Source: Dryococelus australis (taxonomy: Eukaryota; Arthropoda; Insecta; Phasmatodea; Phasmatidae). From it: DNA of 64,000 nucleotides. This document shows, piece after piece, positions 52,301 to 64,000 of this stretch. The stretch lies in contig CM057002.1 in the NCBI GenBank assembly GCA_029891345.1, forward strand, positions 59,014,777 through 59,078,776. The letters are read 5' to 3'. Position 1 is the stretch's first letter, and every line of letters begins with the position of its first letter. Position numbers and translations under genes: made by a program. The notes beneath the pieces were generated by a model. That model was not told where the DNA came from, searched no databases, and was given only the letters and a program-made list of their open reading frames with translations.

Positions 52301-55300
52301 TACATTAAAAAAAAGACAATATTTTATTCACCACTGAAGTCGACCGTCAGTTATTCAATCAGAAAGAAACAATCAGTGGTTTTTCACTGATTCTAAGTGG
52401 AACCGTTTTCACTGATTCGAGCAGTTGAATTTCACTGCGAATCAGTCGTTTCCCGCTGATTTGAATTTATAGTGTACGGTTAATGACTCAGTGTCGGCGA
52501 GAACGTGTCTAATCAACTGTGATTCAGTTCCAAAGGTAACTGGGACGCACGTGAGTATCAAGTTCACCTTGTCCTTGTGTGAATTCGCGGAAAATTTCCG
52601 TGATCTAGCCGCGAGGCAGGTACGTGGTGCTTCACGTCTCGTCGACAACGAGATCACCATCACAAGATGGAGCAACTTGCTCGGAGAAGCAGTAACGGAG
52701 AGGAAGGAGCCGGACGTGACGTGTAGTAAGAAGATAAACCATCATTCGTCTGGCGTGAAATCAAGATGGCCGGACCAGGAATCGAATCCGGTTCCTCCCG
52801 AATGCGAATTCAGGTGTTTTTTTTTTTACCACTGCGCCACACCACTAGGTCCTAGTACGAGGTGGCATACCTACGTGTCTGGAGAGTCTTTGGGAGACTA
52901 GAGCAGGCTCTGCACTAGCTAAGAGGGGGAAATAAGGAGGGAAGTTTCCTATAGTCCATACACGGTTACTTCCAACTTTTCTGAAGCCATCCTAAATAAA
53001 GTTCTACTTTCTGGGTATTCCTTAGCCTCGTGCAAACAAAGTGTAACTAAGTCTGGAAAATTACACCAAAAGGAAGTCGCGCTACATTTATACGCAGTAT
53101 TTTTAACAACATTTTGCATGATAACTATTTGTTACTGGGTATTACCAAACCTACATATTTTTTCTCCCTGTTTTATTTTTATTAATCGTAAATGATATAT
53201 TGTGGTTTATAGATAAAGTAAAATAAAAAATTCAATATTAACCAAAAACAAGATAAATTATGATAACAGCAGTATAAAACACTTGTCATACCAGACAAAT
53301 CTAGGAAAGGCTTGCCACACCTGACATATGTAGGAAAGGCTTACCACACCTGACATATCTAGGAAATGCCCATACATATCATACACATGGCGTTGTCCAA
53401 AAGGTTTGATACAACAAATGTGGGCATACTACGAGTAGACTACGTCTACCCGATTTCCCGCCGTTTCGTTACAAAACTGTCTAATTAGAATAGATTAATA
53501 AAGAAAGGCCATTTTTACTGTTACTATATCACTTTTAACTCTTTCAGTTACATTTTACTACATAGAGCTATTGATCGCGTTTCAGAGTGCAGTGTTTTCC
53601 AGAGTATTAAACTGACAAAGATTGACGCGAGAAAAGAAGCGGAAAATCACCCAGTACCTTGTTTTCAAATGAATGAATCCTAAAATCCCGTGCGTACGTT
53701 CACACAAGATATCCCGTGAACCCTTCAACTGTAGACGCCGCAGTGGCGCAGCGGCTAGGTAGCGAAACTGGTTCGATTCCCGACGGAGTCACTCCCGGTT
53801 TTCGCACATAGGAATCGTTCTGGACGATGCCGCTGGTCTGCGAGTTTTCTCGAGGATCTCCCGTTTCTCCCTGCCTTAGCATTCGGCGCTGCTCCATATC
53901 CAACTTGCTTCACTCATAGGCTCTCAACATCTCGTTGTTAAGGTGGCCGCCTGGGTAGGCGACACGGGGCAGAGCTCCAGCAGAAAACGTTTTATTGAAA
54001 CACCGTCCAACGTGGCTGAGTGAGGTCTACTTGCGAACATCATTTTAGATACGTTACGCGTCTGTATAAGTTTTTTAGTTTCTCCATTCCTCTCTTAAGA
54101 GAGTTTCTGTGATAGTGAAAATGGCTCTGTTTTCACGCTAATTTTTAGGAAGAATCATTCCGGTACAAAACATTAAAAAAGGATTAGGGACGTGCATCAA
54201 AAATTTATTTTTATTATTACGTCATAAAATGGTAGGGTCTCCGCTGAAAAATCTCAGAGAGGCGCGTTATCTTCAATGCTTTGCGCGTAGAGGCGATGAG
54301 AGAGTTGATGCGCATGTCTCGGTCGCCCCTAGCGCTCCCACACTTTTAGACCTCGGTTGTGCTAAATGCCATCAAGCAGGCGGACCCACTATGTAGCTGC
54401 GCGTCCAAGCTCTGTAACTGTAGGACTTTATTACACGCGATGAAAGACCATGAATTAAACTACGCCCATATTTTTCTACTTTTCTCTTACCGCTTAACGA
54501 AACTGCATAGGCAAGCTTTAAAAATGCGATATTTGACCATTTTCAGGATTTTTTTCTCCAAGAATACACTTAGTATGACCAAAGTAAAAAAAATAGGGGT
54601 ATAGATAATTGTTTTTTTTCTTTCCTGACAAAAAAAGGCGTATTTGCTGGACATTTATTTGCCGAGACACACGTTTAGGCGCAAACTATTTCACAGAAAA
54701 CGTTTCAGTACATAAGAGTTCACCTCTCCACTCCTCCGACTGTAAAAAAAAGTATCATAACGTTGCAACTACGGTGCGATGATAACGCGCGTGTTTTGAA
54801 TTTCCTTATTCGATCTCCGTGACTTGGAGGTGTGAAAAATGTTTACCGGGGGCAGGGGTAGCGAGCGCCGTTATCGTCCTCTCGAGGCTCTAGCAGAAGG
54901 GGGTCGGTGCAAAAAGGGGGGGGGGGGTAGTGAGACCGCTATCCTCGTGGCAGTGAAGAGCGAAAATGCGGTCGGGATAAACTCCTCACGATGATGTTGT
55001 GAGAAAAGGGGGGGGGGATGGAAGGTGGTGATGGGAGGAAGTCAATGCACGTCTAGAAACGCCGGCGTGGCGTGCGTGCGTATTCCCCAGGGGGTGGGAG
55101 AAGGGGGAGGGGGTAGGTTGATCTGGCAAGGTTTGTAGGGCTGCATGAGAGGAGGGGTGCATGATCCCCCCCTCGCAGAGTCTTCAATCACCGCGGGGGC
55201 TGTACGTGTCCGCCCCCCGCCCAGCCCCATCCATCAACCCCCCCTCCCCATCCCTCTACCGGTGCACCGCGTCACCAGCTGCTGTGCAAACCAACCCCTT

Positions 55301-58300
55301 GCTGGCTTCGCGAAAGACGAAGGGCAGCGGGGAAGAAAGAAAAGATAAGAAGAAATGAAGGGGGGGGGGAGGGAAAAGAAGAAGGCTGAAGAAAAACCGC
55401 CGCCAAAACAGTTTGCCCCGATGACATATTCGATCTGTCAGTTCATAAAAGAAAATCCATTTACAGAAATTAATGCGTGTCATAATCACTCTCTCACTTG
55501 TTGGGCCTTGGTGTTAAAAATATAATTGAGAAAGGGGGAAGGGAATATTTACATATCTTCAATCACTTTTTTGTTCCTCTGCATATGCAAATATACCCAC
55601 GAAAATAATCAAAATGCAAAAAAAAAGTTCATTAATTTTAACAGATCAGTTTTTTTGCGTTGATGCGGATTAAAATTAAAATATTGTACTAAAAAAAATT
55701 CCCAAATATTATTCTCAAGTAAAACGTTTAGTTATTGTTCAAATTCCATTTGTGACTTCAAGAATAATTTCTACATGAAATCAGATATTTTATATAGTAA
55801 TAAATTATTTTTTATAAATTTATTTCTAAGATGAGCTGACATTAAAATTCTCGTAACCACGCTTTGAAAAAAACTGGAAATAATTTTTCCATCGTTCCCG
55901 TTCTTTTTGTAGAATTGTTATTAATAGAATGTAACAAGAAAAAATGGCTGGGAAAAAATATTTTGGCGCTGGCGCTTGACAGGGTTTGCAAGTAGGACTT
56001 CATTTTATACAAATTCGGTTTATCTGGATGTGCAAATATGACATTCTCGTGTACTGGCAAGCAAGAACTAGCGGCGCCCACGTATAGGTAGATTCCTGAA
56101 AAGTGAAGTGAGTGATGAAGTGAAGCGATTTCGGCGGCTCTTAGAAGCGAAGTCTTGAGAGCCGATAGGGGTGATTGAAGTGAATATGGAGCAGCGCCGG
56201 AACGAAAGGGTGGGGGAAACGGGAGATCCCCGAGGAAACCGCCGACCAACGGCATCGTCCGGCACAATCCCCACCCGCGAAAGAGAGACCTGAAAATTTC
56301 GCGATTCCAATAACTTGCAGGCTAGACTTTACAGTCTTATGTACAAATATGCCGATACCAACTGCACATTGGTTGTCTGCGGTCACAGTGGAAGGCGACG
56401 ACTGGGCTACCGTTCTCCAGGTGGTGTCAAACACCGTGCGGACCAATGGCTAAAGTTATATAAGTGCACGTGTTTTGAATCCCAGCATGTCCCAAAATGA
56501 ATACGCGAAGTTCTTCAGGTCTCTACGTATAGGCTATCCACGGGAAAGTTAGCACTTTTGAAAGCCTTCTCATTTGGAATGATATTCAATGAATATATTT
56601 TATTTCAAACTTAGACCTTAACTTCCGAGTGTGGTGGAATCTACACATTGTGTTTATTACTTGCATGCCAATATTTATTTTGAGATGTGATTAAAGGATA
56701 AATAATGGCTGAAATGAAAAAGTAACTAGGGCCTCAAAAGTGCTCACTTTACCGTTAACAGCCTATACTGGAGTTGATTGTGTCCTATGTGCAAGGAGCT
56801 CTCCGCATGGCACTTGCTTCACACGCAGGTACGTGAAGTTGTGGACTCCCCGCACTGTTTTCCTAGCTTCAATTTCAATTTATAAACACTACACGAATTT
56901 TCCGAACATTTTTCTACTAGGATTTTTTGTTTATATTAGCCCATAGATATCCGGGTTTTAATTTCGACATGTCGGTATTAAAAAAAATGGTTTCTGCGCT
57001 TTCTGGAACAGCAGCAGTTCTGGCCTGGCTTAATGTAGCTACATATATTGCTAGATTAGCTCGTACAAACATTCAGGCTATTCGAGTAGTACACTTTTTT
57101 TTTTTTCATAATATTACGACTTTGTTTTTGGGAATAATACATACATTCAATCAAAATCAACACAAGTATTTTTTAATATTTCTCTTGTGGTACTTGGGTA
57201 AAAATTAATTTGGGATCATTCAAGCACACTATTCAGTTTATATTTCTTTCTCTCCCAACACGAGAAATTTACGTTTTGTGCTACGTTAGCCAAGAATCAG
57301 GTTTCATTATTTCTATGATGTTAATTTTCATGAAACTTGAAACTTCCGAAGAATTAAATAAATTACGCGAGCTCTGATCTCGAATGGTTACCAGGCAATT
57401 ACTTAAAGGTTACACCAGCTGAATTCCTGCGTAAATTAATAGTGTATGGAACTATATTAAATAGGTTGGGTATTAGAATGCCGGGCAGTAAAAATAGCGT
57501 CGCACACGGGATGCATTGGATAATACTGAAACTTTATAGAAGTACTGATACACGCGAGTAATACGCATGAATACAGAAACAGAGCAGCAGGACAACTACA
57601 TATGCATCTGTGGTACGTCATCCGGTCATCGGCAATAGTACATCACACCTTCTCGCACTGCTATACACGCTGCAACACGAGTCTATCCGACGCCGGATGT
57701 TGTCCTGAAACAGACGGGCCTACAACTGTCGGACGGTGTGTTCCAAATGCCGGATACTGTGGAACGGCTGCAGCTCGCATTTTATAGGCCGTTCACGGTA
57801 AAGTGAGCACTTTTTATAGCTGTTTCATCAGACATAATAACCAATAAATACATTTCATTGTGGCCTCGGACTTTTGATTTTGGGTATGGTGAATGTATAC
57901 ACTGTGTTTATTACTCACATGGCAGGGTTGACATTAACAAGTGGGGGAAGGATATAAATTGGTTGAAGTAAAAAAGAGACTAGGGATTCAAAAGTGCTCA
58001 CTTTACCGTGAACGGCCTATAACTGTTCGCACGCTTGCATTATTGGTGATATATCAGGGGAGCGGGAAGACCATGGTAGTGTTTGGACTTGACAGAGGTA
58101 GTCATAAGCCTAAACCACAGCATCTTTCTTATACAAGAAGGTGTACAACTTTCTTGAAGGTAAACAAAAAGGTAGACACCCTCTTGTATGCAAGTCCCAT
58201 GCACATACTGTACACACAGTACTAGTACTTGAATGTTGCAGCACACCATGAGATTGGATCTTGGGCCCTTTCTGGGGCTGTAGGAGGGAGTAATTTGTTC

Positions 58301-61300
58301 ATTGGCAATAGCATCACACAGTATTAACATCTGTTTTTTTACTCTCACACTATCACTATCGGCGTAAACAAATGTGCGGTAACTACATAACTACAACACG
58401 CAAATATTTTACAAATCAAATAAATCACTAATAAAGTATTAAAATCTGTTTTCAACTCACAAATTAATAATATCACCATTAGTAAATGTGGGGGAACTAG
58501 ATAGATGTATAAAACGCAAATGTAAATAAACGACTTGCACAAGAAGGTGTATGAAAGATAGGGCGGTCTCTAAACAATTCTAGCAAGCATGCAAGCCCTA
58601 GCATGCTATTGACTGTTCACGGTAAAAAGAGCACTTTTGAAAGCCCTGCTTAAGATCTAATTGTACGAACGTTATGTATTCTTCCACCTTATGTAAAATT
58701 AACATTGCCATAAACCTCATCACTTTATTCATGCATCGGTCAAGTGATACTGTGAAATTATAAAAAAAGTAAACATTTTATAAATCTGCTAATTTTTAAA
58801 CATCTGATGCATTAAAAGAACAGAAACAGAGATAAATAATTTAAATTATCACAAATGGTTACCTAACATTTTTTTATTCAACGTTAATATGTGGAACTAC
58901 TTTCCATCAATCGTTACCAACTTTACAGGGCGCATGTCACATGGTTGGGAAATAGTTCCGTATCTTAACGTCAAAGAAGAAGTGTTAGGCAGCCATTTCT
59001 GTTAACTTAAATTACTTCTTTCGCATTCTGTGTTTTTTAATGCATCAAAGTATTAAAAAATGAGCAGATTTCTTAAATATTTACTTTTCTTATAATTTCA
59101 CAGTTGCACTTGACCGATGCATGAATAAAGTGATGAGGCCCATGACAATTTTAATCTTACATAAGGTGGAAGAATGCACAACGTGCAGGTCTTTCTATAG
59201 TGATCATTTTACCGCGAATAGCCTATACCATACAGTGCATAGGTTAAAAAAACTTCCGTCACAGTTTAGGAAGTTTACCAGAGAAATCGTTTGTAGTGTT
59301 GATATCGCCCGGTGTTTCTCGCATCGATGCATCTTCGACCACACACGCCAATGTGTGCGACCGCTGGTCGGCGCTTGCAGCTCCACAGCCGGGTGTGCGG
59401 CGGACACATGCGAACGCACCAACGTCGGATCACACGTCCATACCGACCCGTGCGCTCGCAGTTTACATCGTTTTGTGGTTGTCACGTGGTATCCACGTGG
59501 CGCGCAATTTCCATTGTCCTGAAGTGTGTGTCGCCTCTCCGAAGGCATCTCTCGCCGTTGTTAATTTATATTTCAGTAAAAATGCAAAAAAGGAAAAATA
59601 AAGTTACATAAAATAATGATTTGTGCTCGCCCAGGCACGTTGCCAGTACATACATGCAAGAAATCACTCTGTGTAATTCACACTAAAGGCTGTTCACGAT
59701 AAAGTGAGCACTTTTGAAATCAACATTAGAAAAAAAACCACTGCCACATGTTTCAAGAAAAGTTGGTAACGATGGAGGCGAAAGTTGTTCCATATCTTAA
59801 CGTCGAATAAAAAGTGTTGGGTAATAATTTATGATAACAAATTTTTTTTATGTCAGATTGATGTGTAAAATTGAGCAGATTCGTAAAATACTCACTCTTA
59901 TACTAATTTCACAGTTTCACTTGACCGACACATGAATAAAGTGATGAGGCCCACGGGGCGATGTTAATTTTACATAAGGCGGAAGAATACGTAACTTGCA
60001 TACAAGTAGATCTTAAGCGGAGCTGTCAAAAGTACTCATTTTACCGTGAACAGCCTATATTCGTAGGAACAAAAAAAATGTTCTACCAGTCCGGCCAAAA
60101 GTGGAACTCATTCAGTCTTGCTTGTACCCATTACTGTTCGTTGCATTGTGATATACGTTAATTCACTTCAAAGTATTGTTTCCAATTATGAAAAATTAAT
60201 CATCTATGTTAGCTAATAAACTTGAATATCTGGCAACCAGTCAGTTGCTTGTTTTCAGGGTAATTTGATAGCGAACTACTAGTATATTGCCTATCTACAA
60301 ATTTCTGAAGAAAAAAATATAATCCGGTGCACACACTATCCAAATAAACGGAACAATATCGTTTATAGGTAACCCTAACGTTTACTCTCAAAATGAGTAC
60401 GTGCAAATGATTATTCCTCTCAGTAAGATGCGATTCCGTCCGAACTCTGTTACTTCACCAGCAGTCCTGGACTGAAGCAGATTATTATCCGAGCTTGTTA
60501 CAGGCTCAGCATTTAACGTTTTGAGGTGTGTACATATTCACAGACATTCCAGACAAGATATAAGCTAGTTGCCTAGCACCGCCACTGCAAGAAACCCATT
60601 TCTAATTTCGCTGTTTTACCCCTCGCAGCTCTAATATCGGCTCAAACTACACTGGTATACTTATTTTTAAACGTTTATTATTGGTTCGCTCTCTCTGTCG
60701 ATGGAGTGCCGAGTTCGCCTTGTTCCAGTTAAATAAAATGTTATACTTAACGTGATATAGGCCATATAGTCTGTCGTGTTCGTGCCGCTAATCCTAACAT
60801 ATAAATGCGAAAGTTTGTATATGTGTTTGTTACTCAATCACGTCGTAACGACTCGACGGATTTGGATGAAATTTGGTACACAGGTAGATTACATTCTGTA
60901 TTTGCACGTAGGGTACTTTTCATCCCGGAAAAAACGAACAGTTTCTTAGGGAATGTATAAAATATAACACCGACCATTAAGATAGAAAAATTGGTCATTA
61001 TAATTAAGGTTTGATTTTTGCACGTGGGTGATGTCGCGGATAACAGCTAGTTATACGTAAATTTATTAGTGTATTCACGAAAATGTCTGTTGATGAGAGG
61101 TTGTGTTCTTATAAAATCACGGAAAAAATGAGGAAAGCAATGAAACTGAATCCGTACGAATTTCATCTTCAGGTGTAGGGATATTTCCAGACTTGCTTCA
61201 CCCGGGCTAGCTCTTGTCCTCAAAGCGTTAATAGCATATGACATGAGCGTTTTTTGTGAAATAGTTGTCTGCGCGAATACGCGTATCTCGCTAAATAAAT

Positions 61301-64000
61301 GTTCAGCAAATATGACTTTTTTTTTTCAGAAAAGACAAAAAATAACAATTATGTATGTCCCTATTATTTTATATTTGCCATATTTAGTATATTCTTGGAA
61401 AAAAAAATTTGTCATGATGGTAAAATATTGCATTTTTAAAGCTTGCCTGTGCAGTTTGATTAAACGGCAGGAGAAAAGTACAAAGATACGGACGTAGTTT
61501 AATCTGTGGGCTTTCATCGCGTGTAATAAAACCCCGCTGTTACAGACATAATTAGTACAGTACAGGACCACGACGGAAACGCGGCACGCCTTGCCCGTAC
61601 GAGCAACAAGGCACTAAGCGTGCGTGTTAGTGTCGCCCGTATTGCTCCCTCGCTTCTTGACCTTGGACGCGCAGCTCCAACTAACTCTTAAAGGGGACTG
61701 CCTACCTGGCACATGAGCTGCGTTCTAGCATCAAATACTTTTTTTTTTACGAAAATATTAAACGTGTCCGTACTATGTTCGCAATAAAAAAAACACACCA
61801 GGCGAAGACGTAATATTACTTTAAAAGATATTGTGCATACTATGAACATTATTTTGGAGCTCTCCGACATCGTCAAAAAAACGGATGTTTCACACTCCTG
61901 TTATCACAAAATGTACTACCCGAATACAAACGAAACGACGATATCATCTTGTAGGATTGAACTTTGCTATTGACTTTTAACTAACAAAATTATAGGGTCA
62001 CCGCTTCAAGTCGTACGACGAGAACACTGCACGCCAGTCCAGAGCCCGTAGAGGCGTTTTTGCACTTGATGCGCGTGGGAGAATAATCCTTATCGCTCCA
62101 TCGCTTCTCGGCCTCCGACGCGGAAATAACTCCAGGTGAGCCTCAGAGAGCCTTGCCTGTGACTGGCTGTTCAGATGGCCAATAAGAGAAGAGAAACTTC
62201 CTGATTGGCTCATGTGCCAGCCAACCACTGTCGACCTTTCATTGGTGGCTGGAGTCATCGCCGATATCAGCCATGATTCCACAAGCACACGAATAATAAT
62301 ACAGTTTTGTTTTTTCTACTTTGTTTTTTCTACCTCCATTCTTTCCTTTTTTATCAATTTTCTTTTTAACTCACACTTTCATATTCACTCTTTAAAATGT
62401 TAGATAGAACAACTCTCTTAGTTTTTCGCAGGTCCATTTGTTCAACGTGTTCCATATTCATTCCATAACTAATTGCTCATTTAAAATATGTTTTAAAATT
62501 GGTTCATTTTTACAGTCCAAAAGCTAACTGCTCATTTTAATTAGAATGTTTTTTTTATGCAGTGTAATGCTAATGTAGTTAAATGTGTCATAAAAATTAA
62601 AACTTTTCCTTGTGTATTTATGTAGGTACTTGATGAAGATCTTGGCGTTCTTTATCACAGTAAATTATTTCATTCCGACAAGTAAATTATTTATTACTGT
62701 TTCTATGCTCTAAAGCAATAAAACTTTAACTCTGCAATGTGACTGATATGAAATATAAAGATATACGATCTATTTTATTTTTCCATCAAATGGTATTGTG
62801 TGTGTAAAGACTAAGTCGTGTAGTTTTTGGGACAAGTATAAAGCAATGAATGTTTTGCTATCCACTGTTCTTTAGGAGCCCGTATCTGTCGGAGTGTTGA
62901 GCGTGTGAGAGTAAATAACGGCCGGGAAAGTCGATTTTCATACAATATTCAAATGCACTTCTGCCTCTACAGCCGTCACACGCAGCTCACTTGCGGCCGT
63001 GAAGGATGGCACGGCCTTCTAATAAAGAAGCATGCTGTGTTTGTACGATTCTATCGAAGTTTTCTACGAAGCGATTTTTGTAGTCAACAAGAAATGCGAA
63101 ACGCCCCCTGATCAGCTGTTTTCGAAATTATTTAAAGGTACAGCGAGCTCCACGAAAAACGTCCCACAAACAGCATAGCGCAATTACAATACTAATTAAT
63201 GTACCATAAAACTATGGGGGTCATCATAAAATACGGCGGGGAAGAGTGAGTTAATTAATTTACATTGCTGGACTTAACTGCGCGTGGCGGCTATTAGAAT
63301 TGAAATTATCTGAAAAATGTGTGAAAGATGACATTAGTTATCACACAAATACAACCAAACCGAGGTTAAGGCCCTCCTGAAAAGTCGTGGGATCACCAAA
63401 AATCATACAACGATAATATACTCCGTATGCTCCAGCTTTATAGAGTTCGCCGTAACAGCTTTCTTTAACGTAAAATGGAGTATCTATATAACTTTTGTAA
63501 GGAGCCAGAGTAAAGTTATAACTAATAATGTGTTTCATGAAGGTCGCTTAATAAACACACAGAATTATATATTTTCTTTTTATTGCGAAAGTTAGCACTC
63601 TACACGCATATCCCAGAAAAAAAAAGTATGCTGACAGCAGTCGTCTACTCATCAAAGCATTTGAAAAGCCTTAATAGGTTATGTATCTGGATACAGCTGT
63701 AATACTTGTCCCCCTATAGTTAAGGTATCCTAAAGCAGATTCTAAGTAAGACGTAATTTTTGTTGATATGTTTGTTATTCGAACTCTCGTTGTAAACGCG
63801 TGCAATGAACTTACACGGGTGCGTTGCTATTTACGACCAAAATGCAATCGAGCTGTGGGATGGTTATACAAACTGGCTACTACGTTCGTAGATAGTGTAT
63901 CAGGTGTTTCGATTTAAGAAATCCGTAAATAATGGGAACTTCACGAATGTGCTCTGAACTTGAGGGACCATTAAAACCGCAAGGAAAAGTGGAACTACTT

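Overview
The window looks like intergenic or deep intronic DNA from an arthropod with a large, repeat-rich genome, most likely an insect. It is AT-rich and contains intron-split transposon genes, a piece of an insect-type GMC oxidoreductase (glucose dehydrogenase-like), tRNA-derived SINEs, long (TA)n, (GT)n and (CT)n microsatellites, and many short inverted-repeat DNA elements (MITEs). There is no operon structure. I cannot name the species. No complete, intact host protein-coding gene is visible.

Layout. 0-3.4 kb: a small MITE and the first inverted pair of a dominant MITE family, called A here. 4.1-6.3 kb: a multi-exon IS630/Tc1-type DDE transposase-like gene on the + strand with a damaged catalytic site. 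8.5-9.1 kb: a 55-bp duplication followed by the broken C-terminal part of a GMC oxidoreductase. 11.2-11.8 kb: two A copies meeting in a perfect 58-bp palindrome. 12.9-13.8 kb: a decayed ~10-bp periodic tract. 13.9-16.4 kb: a nearly full-length, defective pogo/Tigger transposon. 17-20.7 kb: a SINE, GC-rich low-complexity DNA and a nested hAT-like element that has swallowed two other MITEs and a microsatellite. 21.7-22.7 kb: another hAT-like element, sharing ~600 bp with 36.1-36.75 kb. 24-28 kb: family C MITEs and an element with an internal 38-bp minisatellite that carries tRNA A-box motifs. 29-31.3 kb: insertions that can be dated against an empty paralogous copy at 56.8 kb, a candidate host signal-peptide exon on the - strand, and a textbook hAT MITE with an 8-bp target duplication. 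32-36 kb: family B and A MITEs, SINEs and a promoter-like GC patch. 38-39 kb: an unassigned GC-rich patch. 40-42.8 kb: family G, family C and a Tc1-like transposase pseudogene. 43.5-47 kb: microsatellites and three MITEs. 48-49.7 kb: a second Tc1-like pseudogene on the - strand, family G and a long inverted repeat. 51-53.5 kb: a MITE inserted at the edge of another, tRNA-like SINEs and family C. 53.7-62 kb: SINE, G, A, B and E copies, including a 613-bp fold-back. 62-64 kb: nothing recognised.

How the parts work together. The main theme is transposon ecology. Several transposase lineages are present (IS630-like, Tc1-like, pogo/Tigger and, by end structure, hAT, PIF/Harbinger-like and TTAA-targeting). 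Every transposase seen here is damaged. The MITE families could only have moved using enzymes encoded elsewhere in the genome. Families A and B share the same terminal inverted repeat but not their interiors, so one transposase probably mobilised both. Boundaries of degenerate copies are approximate to about 10 bp unless a target-site duplication is stated.
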